From NCBI RefSeq assembly GCF_003933735.1, contig NZ_RSED01000001.1, positions 186,001 to 250,000 on the forward strand: a stretch of 64,000 nucleotides of DNA, written 5' to 3'. How positions within the stretch are numbered: position 1 is the stretch's first letter; each line of letters opens with the position of its first letter. The DNA comes from Aquabacterium soli. GTDB lineage: Bacteria; Pseudomonadota; Gammaproteobacteria; Burkholderiales; Burkholderiaceae_C. Shown piece by piece: positions 56,161 through 64,000 of the stretch. Made by a program: the position numbers and the translations under genes. Under the pieces are notes generated by a model. It was given only the letters and a program-made list of their open reading frames with translations, did not search any database and had not been told where the DNA came from.

Positions 56161-57813
56161 ATGCCCTCCCAAGCCGCCCCCGCCGTCGTCCGCAAGAAGG
56201 CCGCTGCTGTGTCCAGCCAGGCCAAGCCCGCCAAGAAGGCGACCAAGCCTGCCATCAAGACGATCGCCAAGCCCGTCAAGGCGAAGCCGCTGGTTCTGGC
56301 CGACTACCTGCAGAAGATCCTTACTACGCGCGTGTACGACGTGGCCATCGAGAGCGAGCTGGTGCGGGCCAACAACCTGTCGCGCCGGCTGGGCCATGAG
56401 GTCTACATCAAGCGCGAGGACACCCAGCCGGTGTTCAGCTTCAAGCTGCGCGGCGCTTACAACAAGATGGCCCAGCTCAGTGCCAAGGCGCTGGCCAAGG
56501 GCGTGATCTGCGCCTCGGCCGGCAACCACGCGCAGGGCGTGGCGCTGGGCGCGCGCCGCCTGGGCTGCAAGGCCACCATCGTGATGCCGGTGACCACGCC
56601 GCAGGTGAAGGTCGATGCCGTGGCCGCCTTCGGTGGCGACAACGTGCAGATCGTGCTGCACGGCGAGAGCTATTCCGATGCTGCGCTGCATGCGCGCGTG
56701 CTGGAGCAGAAAAAGGGCATGACCTTCGTGCACCCCTTCGACGATCCGGACGTGATCGCGGGGCAGGGCACGGTGGCCATGGAGATCCTGCGCCAGCACT
56801 CCGGCCCGATCGATGCGGTCTTCGTGGCCATCGGAGGCGGTGGGCTGATCAGCGGCGTGGCGGCCTACATCAAGGCCGTGCGCCCGGAGATCAAGGTGAT
56901 CGGCGTGCAGACCGATGATTCAGATGCCATGGCCCGCTCGGCCAAGGCCGGCAAGCGCGTGACGCTGGCCGATGTCGGCCTGTTCGCAGATGGCACGGCC
57001 GTCAAGCTGGTGGGCGAGGAGACGCTGCGTCTGGTGCGCAAGTACGTCGATGACTTCGTGATCGTCAACACCGATGCGGTGTGCGCGGCCATCAAGGACA
57101 TCTACCAGGACACGCGTTCCATCGTCGAACCCTCGGGTGCGATGGGCGTGGCCGCGATGAAGCAGTACGCCGCCCGTCATGGCGGCCAGGGCAAGACCTA
57201 CATCGCCATCAACTGCGGCGCCAACATGAACTTCGACCGGCTGCGCTTCGTGGCCGAGCGTGCCGAGGTGGGTGAGGAGCGCGAGGCCCTGTTCGCCGTC
57301 ACGATCCCGGAAGAGCGCGGCTCGTTCCGCCGGTTCTGCGAAATGATCGGCCCGCGCAGCGTGACCGAGTTCAACTACCGCATCTCTGACGAGCGCCAGG
57401 CCCATGTGTTCGTGGGGCTGAGCACGCAGCGCAAGGGCGAGTCCACCCAGATCGCCAAGAGCTTCGATGCGCAGGGCTTCGCCACGGTCGATCTGACCCA
57501 CGACGAGGTGGCCAAGACACACGTGCGCCACATGGTGGGCGGCCGCTCGGCCCTGGCAGAAGGCGAGCGCCTGTTCAGCTTTGAGTTTCCGGAGCGGCCG
57601 GGCGCCCTGATGCGCTTCCTGTCCAGCATGCCGCCCGACTGGAACATCAGCCTGTTCCACTACCGCAACCAGGGCGCCGACTATGGCCGCATCCTGGTCG
57701 GCCTGCAGGTGCCTGCCAGGGATGCCAAACGTGTGCCGAAGGTGCTGGATGGCCTGGGCTACCGGTATACGGACGAGAGCCGCAACCCGGTGTACCGCCT
57801 GTTCCTGCGCTGA
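56161..57813 (+). CDS. ilvA: Threonine ammonia-lyase, biosynthetic
   Basis: PLP enzyme that deaminates threonine to 2-oxobutanoate, first step of isoleucine synthesis. 550 residues from ATG 56161. PLP-lysine motif FSFKLRGAYNKM, Gly-rich cofactor loop AIGGGGLISG, and two C-terminal ACT-like regulatory domains (LFAVTIPEERGSFRRFCEM..., LFSFEFPERPGALMRFLSS...) that bind isoleucine/valine. Oddity: about 43 extra N-terminal residues rich in Lys, Ala and Pro (VRKKAAAVSSQAKPAKKATK...) before the family start at PLVLADYLQKILTTRVYDVA; an internal start there lacks a clear ATG. Confidence 0.96.
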   Translation: MPSQAAPAVVRKKAAAVSSQAKPAKKATKPAIKTIAKPVKAKPLVLADYLQKILTTRVYDVAIESELVRANNLSRRLGHEVYIKREDTQPVFSFKLRGAYNKMAQLSAKALAKGVICASAGNHAQGVALGARRLGCKATIVMPVTTPQVKVDAVAAFGGDNVQIVLHGESYSDAALHARVLEQKKGMTFVHPFDDPDVIAGQGTVAMEILRQHSGPIDAVFVAIGGGGLISGVAAYIKAVRPEIKVIGVQTDDSDAMARSAKAGKRVTLADVGLFADGTAVKLVGEETLRLVRKYVDDFVIVNTDAVCAAIKDIYQDTRSIVEPSGAMGVAAMKQYAARHGGQGKTYIAINCGANMNFDRLRFVAERAEVGEEREALFAVTIPEERGSFRRFCEMIGPRSVTEFNYRISDERQAHVFVGLSTQRKGESTQIAKSFDAQGFATVDLTHDEVAKTHVRHMVGGRSALAEGERLFSFEFPERPGALMRFLSSMPPDWNISLFHYRNQGADYGRILVGLQVPARDAKRVPKVLDGLGYRYTDESRNPVYRLFLR

Positions 57814-57855
57814 GGTCTGGCTACGGCGGTCAGCGTTGCTGGCCGTTTGCAGATC

Positions 57856-58632
57856 TCAAAGGGTGTTGTCGGCTGGCGACGAGGCCTGCTGTGCGGCACC
57901 GCGGCGCATCATCCAGCGCTGCCGAGCCGAGCTGGTGGCGTGAGTCGATGGGGCGGCTGCGGCCAGCCGGGAGGGCACCTGTTGGGGAGTGTCTCCGGGC
58001 ATGATGGCGGCACCTGGTCCTCCGGCGGGAGCTGGCTCTGCCCCTTCTACGGGGGTGTCTGCCATGCCCCCCCCCGGGCGCGACGGCATGGGCACCGGGC
58101 GAGACGGGTTGTAGCCTCCTGCACGCCCTTCAGGCGGCATGCCGGCTGGCGCACCGCCCACGCCGTTCGCGCTGGGCAGCATGCCCGTGGCGGCGGCAGG
58201 CAGCAGCGGCAGGTTCAGGTTGACCGCAGCGGCGCCGCCGGCCGGGCCGATCTGCACGCCTTGCTGGGTCACGGATTGCAAAACAAGATCACCGTCGATC
58301 GCGTGCCCCGTCTTGTAGGCGCGTGCCGGCTTGCCATCGACCACCAGCAGAGCGATCCCGCCATCGCCCTGTCGGCGCGGCGCCACGACCCCCACCAGTT
58401 GCAGGCGGGACGCCAGCATGGCCTGCTGGGAGGGCGCGCTGGGCTCGTCCGCCGCGGTGGCGGGGGGCGACAGCAGGCGTGTGACATCCGCGCGCGGCAC
58501 GGCCCCCGACAGGGCGACCGAGCTGGTGCCTGGGGGCACGGCGGCAGGGCGTGCCATCCAGCGCAGGCCCCAGAAGGCCAGGCTGGCGGCGACGGCTGCC
58601 CACACGAGCAGAGCGAGGATGCGAGATACCAT
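57856..58632 (-). CDS. gspC: Type II secretion system protein C, without PDZ domain
   Basis: Inner-membrane link between the T2SS assembly platform and the GspD secretin. About 258 residues from ATG 58632 (in-frame ATGs at 58644 and 58650 are alternatives; none has a strong ribosome site). One transmembrane helix (about 4-24, ILALLVWAAVAASLAFWGLRW), then the homology region with LQLVGVVAPRRQGDGGIALLVVDGKPARAYKTG and LQSVTQQGVQIG. The C-terminal half is Pro/Gly/Ala-rich low complexity, where many GspC proteins have a PDZ or coiled coil. Divergent from gspG; convergent with ilvA. Confidence 0.88.
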   Translation of the reverse strand: MVSRILALLVWAAVAASLAFWGLRWMARPAAVPPGTSSVALSGAVPRADVTRLLSPPATAADEPSAPSQQAMLASRLQLVGVVAPRRQGDGGIALLVVDGKPARAYKTGHAIDGDLVLQSVTQQGVQIGPAGGAAAVNLNLPLLPAAATGMLPSANGVGGAPAGMPPEGRAGGYNPSRPVPMPSRPGGGMADTPVEGAEPAPAGGPGAAIMPGDTPQQVPSRLAAAAPSTHATSSARQRWMMRRGAAQQASSPADNTL

Positions 58633-58819
58633 GGTGCGGCACATTATCATGGCTGCCGGGGAACTTCGGCCTGAGAGATGTCCCGAACACCGCGGGTAGA
58701 TCCTGCAGTGTCGGCCTGTCAAAGTGCGGCATGCTGGCCCCCCTTGTACGCCAAGCCCACGCGATGCCTGACGGCACACCGTTTTTGTCATGAATGACGT
58801 GTTTTCCGAGCGTTCCTGT

Positions 58820-59275
58820 ATGAACAAGCCTTCTCGTCTCACCGCCCGGGCCCTCAAGCGGGTCGCACGTGGTTTCACCCTGATCGAGCTGATGGTCGTG
58901 CTGGTCATCATTGGCCTGCTGGCCGCGCTGATCGTGCCCAACGTGCTCGACCGCGCCGATGATGCCCGCCTCACGGCGGCCCGCACGGACGTGTCCAACC
59001 TGATGCAGGCGCTCAAGCTGTACAAGCTGGACAACCAGCGTTTCCCGACGGCTGAGCAGGGCTTGCAGGCCCTGTCCGTCAAGCCCAGCGCCGGCCCGAT
59101 CCCGGCCAACTGGAAGCCCTACCTGGAAAAACTGCCCAAGGATCCCTGGGGCAATGATTACCAGTACGTCAACCCAGGTGTGAAGAATGCTGCCAGCGTG
59201 GACGTGTTCAGCTTTGGCGCCGACGGCCAGAGCGGTGGCGAAGGCAAGGATGCCGACATCGGCTCCTGGCAATAA
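58820..59275 (+). CDS. gspG: Type II secretion major pseudopilin GspG
   Basis: 151 residues from ATG 58820. Prepilin peptidase site RG-FTLIELMVVLVIIGLLAAL with Glu at +5; the mature part ends KDPWGNDYQYVNPG...DVFSFGADGQSGGEGKDADIGSW, the GspG calcium-binding signature. Builds the pseudopilus shaft. The next gene overlaps its 3' end by 26 bp. Confidence 0.97.
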   Translation: MNKPSRLTARALKRVARGFTLIELMVVLVIIGLLAALIVPNVLDRADDARLTAARTDVSNLMQALKLYKLDNQRFPTAEQGLQALSVKPSAGPIPANWKPYLEKLPKDPWGNDYQYVNPGVKNAASVDVFSFGADGQSGGEGKDADIGSWQ

Positions 59276-59741
59276 GCACCGCGGCTTTACGCTGCTGGAG
59301 CTCATGGTCGTGGTGGCGATCATCGCCATCACCGCGGCGGTGGTCTCCTTCGCGATTCCCGATCCGTCCACTTCCAGGCTGGAGCGTGAGGCCGCCCGCT
59401 TGGTGGCCTTGCTGGAGTCGGCGCGCGCACAGGCCCGATCCGGTGGCATGACCGTGCTGTGGATCCCTCGCGGGAACGAATCCGGTGCGGACTATCAGTT
59501 CCTGGGGCTGCCTCCGGCCCTGGTGCCTGGGCTGCAATGGATGGAGCGTGATGTGCGTGCAGAGGTGGTGGGCTCCAGCAGCATCGTGCTGGGACCTGAG
59601 CCTGTCATTGGGGCGCAAAGCGTGATCCTGCGCCTGGGGGAGCGGCAACTGGTGGTCAGCACCGATGGCCTGTCGCCCTTCGCGCCGGTTTTGGGCGAAG
59701 ATGCCCAGCCGGGCATACCAGGGGCAGCCAATGCGCGCTGA
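59250..59741 (+). CDS. gspH: Type II secretion minor pseudopilin GspH
   Basis: 163 residues from ATG 59250, inside the end of gspG, with AAGGCAAGG just upstream. Short leader MPTSAPGNKHRG, then the prepilin signature FTLLELMVVVAIIAITAAVVSF. GspH/FimT-type beta domain follows (ARLVALLESARAQARSGGMTVLW). A component of the pseudopilus tip region. Overlaps gspI. Confidence 0.92.
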   Translation: MPTSAPGNKHRGFTLLELMVVVAIIAITAAVVSFAIPDPSTSRLEREAARLVALLESARAQARSGGMTVLWIPRGNESGADYQFLGLPPALVPGLQWMERDVRAEVVGSSSIVLGPEPVIGAQSVILRLGERQLVVSTDGLSPFAPVLGEDAQPGIPGAANAR

Positions 59742-60111
59742 AGTCCATGCCAGACCGCGCGGCATGACCCTGATCGAGGTGCTGGTGGCCCTGTCCGTGG
59801 TGGCCATCACGCTGGCCGCCGGCTTCAAGGCGGCGGGCGGGCTCACGGTGAATGCGCAGCGCCTGGCCGATCTGACCGTGGCGCAGTGGTGTGCCGAGAA
59901 CCAGCTCACCAACCTGCGCCTGGCCCGCGTCTACCCGGATCCAGGCGAGGGCGAGTTCCAATGCCAGCAGCTGGGGCGCCAGCTCAAAGGCCTGCAGCGC
60001 GTCAAGACCACACCCAACCCCAATTTCCGCCGGGTGGATACGCAGGTGCTGGACGAACAAGGGCAGTCCGTGGTGAGCATCTCCACCGTGGTGTCGAGGT
60101 ATCCAGATTGA
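59731..60111 (+). CDS. gspI: Type II secretion minor pseudopilin GspI
   Basis: 126 residues from ATG 59731, overlapping gspH by 11 bp. Prepilin site RG-MTLIEVLVALSVVAITLAAG and the family pattern AQWCAENQLTNLRL. Nucleates the GspIJK tip complex. Stop codon shares a base with the gspJ start. Confidence 0.95.
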   Translation: MRAEVHARPRGMTLIEVLVALSVVAITLAAGFKAAGGLTVNAQRLADLTVAQWCAENQLTNLRLARVYPDPGEGEFQCQQLGRQLKGLQRVKTTPNPNFRRVDTQVLDEQGQSVVSISTVVSRYPD

Positions 60112-60812
60112 TGGCAACCAAGCCTGAGCCTTTCGCCACCGGCTCCCGGGTGCCCCGGCGTTTGCGCATGACCGAGGCTGGCTTCACGCTCATTGAGGTG
60201 ATGGTGTCGCTGCTCATCCTCTCCGTGATGGCATTGATGGCCTGGCAGGGCGTGGATGGCATCAGCAAGGCCCGTGAGGTGGCCGATGGGAGCGTGCAGC
60301 GCACGCTGCGCTTGCAGTCGGTGATGACTCAGTGGCGGGTCGACCTGGGGTCCGTGCTGGACACACAGACTGTGGAGCCGCTCCTGTTCGATGGTGCGGC
60401 GCTGCGCCTGACGCGGCGTGCCCCTGGTGGCGGCATGCAGGTGGTGGTGTGGGCGCTGCGCAGCGGACATTGGGTGCGCTGGGCTGGCCCGCCGGTGACC
60501 ACGGTGGGTGATCTGCAGGAGCAATGGACCAGGTCGATGTCCTTCCAGGGCGGCGAAGCCGGCTCCCTGGAGGCGCTGCCCAGCATCGACCAGTGGCAGG
60601 TGTACTTCAGCCGAGGAGGCGTGTGGACCAACGCGCAGTCCAGTGCAGGGTCTTCCCAGCGCCCTGGTCAGACGCTGGGGCAGGCGCTCAGCAATAACCG
60701 ATCGAGCTTGCCGCGTGGGATTCGCTGTGTGTTGACCATGGGCCCCGACAGCGGCTTTGAGGGGTCCATCATCCGTGATGTGGCGCTGGCCTACCAGCCC
60801 AACCAGAACTGA
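60111..60812 (+). CDS. gspJ: Type II secretion minor pseudopilin GspJ
   Basis: 233 residues from ATG 60111 (TGATG overlap with gspI). Leader of about 22 residues, then AG-FTLIEVMVSLLILSVMALMAWQGVDG. The body matches GspJ (VMTQWRVDLGSVLD, RRAPGGGMQVVVWALRSGHWVRW). Tip-complex pseudopilin. Confidence 0.94.
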   Translation: MATKPEPFATGSRVPRRLRMTEAGFTLIEVMVSLLILSVMALMAWQGVDGISKAREVADGSVQRTLRLQSVMTQWRVDLGSVLDTQTVEPLLFDGAALRLTRRAPGGGMQVVVWALRSGHWVRWAGPPVTTVGDLQEQWTRSMSFQGGEAGSLEALPSIDQWQVYFSRGGVWTNAQSSAGSSQRPGQTLGQALSNNRSSLPRGIRCVLTMGPDSGFEGSIIRDVALAYQPNQN

Positions 60813-60820
60813 GCGGTCAC

Positions 60821-61867
60821 ATGGCGCGTCATTCACAGCTTGTTCAATCGGCCGCCGGCCCCCGCCGCCAGCGAGGGGCGGCGTTGTTGGCCGCCATGGT
60901 GATCGTCACCATCGTCGTCACCATCGCCTCGTCCATGGTCTGGCAGCAGTGGCGGGCCGTACAGGTAGAGTCGTCCGAACGCGCGGTGTCGCAATCGCAG
61001 TGGATCCTGCGCGGCGCGCTGGACTGGGGGCGCCTGATTCTGCGCACGGACGACCGGGCCCAGGATCACCTGGGCGAACCCTGGGCGGTGCCGTTGGCCG
61101 AGGCCCGCATTTCCAGTTTCCTGGCGGCCGACCAGAACAACAACGCCGCCACGGAGGACGGGCCGGAAGCCTTCCTGTCCGGCCAGATCTACGATGTCGC
61201 TGCCCGCTTCAACCTGTGGGGACTGATCGACGCCCAGGGGGATATCGATCAGAGCCAGCTGGAGGTGCTGCAGCGTCTGTGCGAGTACCTGTCCCTGTCG
61301 ACGAGCGTGGCAGATGTGATGGCGCAGTCTCTGCGGCGCTCTTGGCTCGCGTTGCACAGTGCCGATCCCGTGATGCTCGCCAAGCTGGGAGGCGACGCGG
61401 GCCGCGCGCAGGCCCCGGTGATGCCTCAGACGGTGGACCAGATCACCTGGCTGGGGGTGGACGCGGGCGTGGCCGAGCGGTTGAGGCCTTACGTGGCCTT
61501 GATCGTGGACGACCAGGGGGGGCCGGTACCCCAATCGCCGATCAACCTCAACACCGCCCCTCGCGAGGTGCTTGCCGCCGTGCTGAATGTGGATGTGAGT
61601 CGCGCAGACCGCCTGGTGCAGTACCGCCAGCGCAACCCGTTCAAGGACGTGAACGACATCACCAATGTGCTGGGCAGCACGCCGGCCCTGACCGGCAACG
61701 GTGCCGCCGTGGTCTCCAGTTATTTCGAGATCACCGGCCGTCTGCGGCTGGAAGACAGCGTCATGCAGAAGCGGTACCTGGTCAAGCGCAATGGACAGGA
61801 CATCCGTGTACTGTTTGAAAGCTCGGTGTCCGGCAAGGACATGCAGGCTGCGTCCGGGGCCCCCTGA
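60821..61867 (+). CDS. gspK: Type II secretion minor pseudopilin GspK
   Basis: 348 residues. Leader with RQRG cleavage then AALLAAMVIVTIVVTIASSMVW; as usual for GspK the +5 Glu is absent. Large inserted helical domain with PINLNTAPREVLAAVLNVDVSRADRLVQYRQRNPFKDVNDI (helix-hairpin-helix-like). Caps the pseudopilus. Confidence 0.95.
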   Translation: MARHSQLVQSAAGPRRQRGAALLAAMVIVTIVVTIASSMVWQQWRAVQVESSERAVSQSQWILRGALDWGRLILRTDDRAQDHLGEPWAVPLAEARISSFLAADQNNNAATEDGPEAFLSGQIYDVAARFNLWGLIDAQGDIDQSQLEVLQRLCEYLSLSTSVADVMAQSLRRSWLALHSADPVMLAKLGGDAGRAQAPVMPQTVDQITWLGVDAGVAERLRPYVALIVDDQGGPVPQSPINLNTAPREVLAAVLNVDVSRADRLVQYRQRNPFKDVNDITNVLGSTPALTGNGAAVVSSYFEITGRLRLEDSVMQKRYLVKRNGQDIRVLFESSVSGKDMQAASGAP

Positions 61868-61979
61868 TGTTGCAAAACGGGTATGAATCCTTAAATGGCC
61901 GCTGTTTTCGGCCTTCTACAATCGACAGGTTGACTACCCTGTGTGGTCGGACCCTTTCACACGAGCTGTCCCCCAGGGC

Positions 61980-63245
61980 ATGAGCACACTCATCATCCAG
62001 CTGCCGGCGCATCGTCGCCTGTCTTCCGACCCCGCGCAGGCGGCGTCGGCGTCCGGCGTGTCCGCAGGGCCTGGCGAGTATGTCTATGTGCTCACGGTCA
62101 ATGGGCAGACCGTGGCCCGCCAGGGCGTGGCCCCGGCCGGGCAGTTGCCCAAGGCCGACACCGTGGTGGCCGTGACCGCCTTCACCGATGTGAGCTGGCA
62201 GCGCCTGGTCCTGCCCCGCGCCCCGTCGGCCCGCCTGCGGCAGGCCCTGGGCAGCCTGCTCGAAGAACAACTGCTGGACGACCCGGAAGACCTGCACCTG
62301 GCCGTGGCCCCGCAGGCCAAGGCCGGCGAGCCCACCTGGATCGCTGTGTGCGACCACACTTGGCTGACCGGCCAGCTGATGGCCCTCGAAAAGGCCAAGG
62401 TGCGTGTCACCCGCGTGGTGCCTGCCGTGTGGCCTGACGCCCCGGAGACCGCCTACTTCCACGAGGTGCACGACACTCCCGGCAGCAGCCGCGAGGATGG
62501 CGCCGAACTCATGGTGACCTGGTCCACGCCCGACGGCGTGGCCACCTGGCCCCTGGGCGGCACCCTGGCGCGGGCCCTGCTGCCCGAGCCGCTGCCCGAT
62601 GGCGCCCGGTGCTTTGCCACGCCGGCGGCGGCCGCGCCGGCCGAACGCTGGCTGGGCCACGCGGTGCATGCGCAAACCCAGACCGAGCACCTGCTCCAGG
62701 CAGCCCGCTCGATGTGGAACCTGCTGCAGTTCGAACTCACGCCCAACACCAAGGGCCTGCAGGTGGTGGCCGACCAGTGGCGCCAGTTCCTGAGCCCGCA
62801 GTGGCGCCCGGTGCGGGCGGGCCTGCTGGCCCTGGTGCTGGTGCAGGTGGTCGGCCTGAACCTGTGGGCCTGGCACCAGCAGCGCGAGGTCAAGGCCCGC
62901 CGCGATGCCATCACGACCGTGCTCAAGCAGACGCACCCCCAGGTGCAGGTGGTGCTGGACGCCCCCGTGCAGATGCGCCGCGAGACCGACAACCTGCGCG
63001 CCCTGGCCGGCCAGCCCGGAGATGCCGACCTGGAGACCCTGATGCAGGCCGTGGCAGGAGCGTGGCAGGGCGATGTGCCCTCGCGAGGCCTGGCCTACGA
63101 TGGCGCCAGCCTGTCCGTGGCCCTGCCTGAACAATGGGGGCAGCCTCAGGTGATGCAGTTCAGTGAAGCGCTCCAGGCGATCGGCTTTTCGGTCGAGCAG
63201 CAGGGCAACGGCCAGGTCACCGTGCGTCGCGCGGGACGGGGCTGA
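61980..63245 (+). CDS. gspL: Type II secretion protein GspL
   Basis: 421-residue inner-membrane platform protein binding the GspE ATPase with its cytoplasmic actin-like domain (about 1-265), one transmembrane helix (about 282-300, GLLALVLVQVVGLNLWAW) and a periplasmic ferredoxin-like domain (LSVALPEQWGQPQVMQFSEAL). ATG 61980 follows CCAGGG. The 112-bp gap after gspK contains TACAAT (61917) as a weak candidate -10. Confidence 0.92.
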   Translation: MSTLIIQLPAHRRLSSDPAQAASASGVSAGPGEYVYVLTVNGQTVARQGVAPAGQLPKADTVVAVTAFTDVSWQRLVLPRAPSARLRQALGSLLEEQLLDDPEDLHLAVAPQAKAGEPTWIAVCDHTWLTGQLMALEKAKVRVTRVVPAVWPDAPETAYFHEVHDTPGSSREDGAELMVTWSTPDGVATWPLGGTLARALLPEPLPDGARCFATPAAAAPAERWLGHAVHAQTQTEHLLQAARSMWNLLQFELTPNTKGLQVVADQWRQFLSPQWRPVRAGLLALVLVQVVGLNLWAWHQQREVKARRDAITTVLKQTHPQVQVVLDAPVQMRRETDNLRALAGQPGDADLETLMQAVAGAWQGDVPSRGLAYDGASLSVALPEQWGQPQVMQFSEALQAIGFSVEQQGNGQVTVRRAGRG

Positions 63246-63257
63246 TCAAGAGACACC

Positions 63258-63785
63258 ATGGCCGAACAATCCGCAACCGCTTCCTCGCTCAACGACCTGC
63301 GCGTCCAGCTCAAGACGCGCTGGGCCGCCATGGCGCCCCGGGAGCGCCGCATGATCACCGTGATGGCCTGGCTTCTGGGCATCACGCTGGTGTTCCTGCT
63401 GGGCGTGCGCCCGGCCTGGAAGACACTGCAGCAGACGCCAGTGCAATTGCGCGAAGTCAACACCGTGCTCGAAGACATGCAGCGCCAGGCGGCGGAGGTC
63501 AAGACGCTGAGGCAGATGCCTGTGGTGCCGCCGGCCCAGGCCGAGGCTGCGCTGCGCAGCGCCACCGAGCGCCTGGGCGAAGGCGCCAAGATCCGCGTGC
63601 TGCCTGATCGCACCGTGGTGACGCTCACCAAGGTGGCGGGGGCCGACCTGGCCCAGTGGCTGGCCGAGGCGCGGGCCAACGCACGTGCGCGGCCCGTGGA
63701 GGCCAATTTTGCGCAGATCGAGCCCGGTGTGTATTCCGGCACCGTCAGCGTGGTGCTGCCCGGCGCCGCGCCGACGGGGCGCTGA
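63258..63785 (+). CDS. gspM: Type II secretion protein GspM
   Basis: 175 residues. Short cytoplasmic N-terminus with the GspM motif RWAAMAPRERRMI, one transmembrane helix (VMAWLLGITLVFLLGVRPAW), coiled coil and periplasmic ferredoxin-like domain. Pairs with GspL. 12 bp after gspL. Confidence 0.93.
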   Translation: MAEQSATASSLNDLRVQLKTRWAAMAPRERRMITVMAWLLGITLVFLLGVRPAWKTLQQTPVQLREVNTVLEDMQRQAAEVKTLRQMPVVPPAQAEAALRSATERLGEGAKIRVLPDRTVVTLTKVAGADLAQWLAEARANARARPVEANFAQIEPGVYSGTVSVVLPGAAPTGR

Positions 63786-63797
63786 GGAGCATTGCCG

Positions 63798-64000
63798 ATG
63801 TCCTGGCTCCCTTCCTTCAAGCGCGGTGTGGCCGGCTGGAAGCCCAAGAGCTTCGAGGCCACCTCGCGCTGGCTGGAATCCACCCTGGAAACCGTCAAGT
63901 GGGAAAAGATGCGCCAGGCGGGCCGCCGCTGGGGCGCCTGGGGGGCGGCGCTGGGTGCTCTGCTGGGCCTGCTGGCTTTCGCGCCGGCTTCCTGGCTGGC
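63798..64000 (+). CDS. gspN: Type II secretion protein GspN (5' end only)
   Basis: The first 67 codons are in the window; ATG 63798 has GAGGAG 8 bases upstream. A cytoplasmic stretch of about 45 residues (MSWLPSFKRGVAGWKPKSF...) precedes a hydrophobic helix (WGAALGALLGLLAFAPASWL). Named GspN from its place after gspM and this topology; the diagnostic periplasmic domain is outside the window. The N-terminus is longer than in many GspN. Confidence 0.75.
   Translation, partial: MSWLPSFKRGVAGWKPKSFEATSRWLESTLETVKWEKMRQAGRRWGAWGAALGALLGLLAFAPASWL

Overview
The window is high-GC chromosomal DNA of a betaproteobacterium, most likely order Burkholderiales (Leptothrix/Aquabacterium/Rubrivivax-like). 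The lineage is inferred from the gene order gatBAC <> mreBCD, xth <> pyrE, the atpIBEFHAGDC operon and the gspC <> gspGHIJKLMN block; the species cannot be named from sequence alone. No tRNA, rRNA, CRISPR array, transposase or integrase was recognised.

Layout. 1-8324 (- strand) is a two-partner secretion (TPS) system: an outer-membrane transporter (TpsB1) followed by a giant repeat-rich exoprotein (TpsA1) that runs off the left edge. Beside it lie a small lipoprotein gene, a LuxR-type regulator, and a divergent NarL-type response regulator with a hybrid histidine kinase (8.5-12.4 kb). The upstream regions of tpsB1 and of the lipoprotein gene both carry CCCCTAG-N2-CTAGGGG dyads. At 12.4-14.1 kb are an unknown helical protein and a probable type VI secretion L,D-transpeptidase-fold effector with a small membrane protein as candidate immunity partner. 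Housekeeping genes follow: xth, pyrE, a DUF4124 protein, gatCAB and mreBCD. A second TPS pair (TpsA2 with six 258-bp tandem repeats, then TpsB2) sits between mreD and mrdA-rodA, genes that are normally contiguous. Then come coq7, an OsmC-like gene, an intergenic candidate small RNA with an anti-Shine-Dalgarno loop (about 32.7-32.87 kb), a Rep-type helicase, a pcaC-pcaD fusion, rlpA, an EamA transporter and hemE.

39.8-48.1 kb is an accessory locus. A six-gene - strand operon encodes two GNAT-like proteins flanking a GH3-family acyl-adenylating enzyme, then a lipoprotein membrane-fusion protein, an ABC ATPase and an ABC-2 permease. A condensation-fold acyltransferase gene lies convergent to it. 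It looks like a make-and-export pathway for an unknown acyl-amide or acyl-ester product, and with the small RNA it is the best candidate here for an undescribed system.

The right end holds the complete F1Fo ATP synthase operon (atpIBEFHAGDC), ilvA, and a type II secretion block: divergent gspC, then gspGHIJKLM and the start of gspN. Two surface-adhesin export systems, a T2SS, a T6SS-type effector and an ABC exporter in 64 kb suggest a lifestyle heavy in surface interaction and competition. Many of the longest open frames opposite the TPS genes and mrdA are GC-rich antisense shadows and are not annotated.
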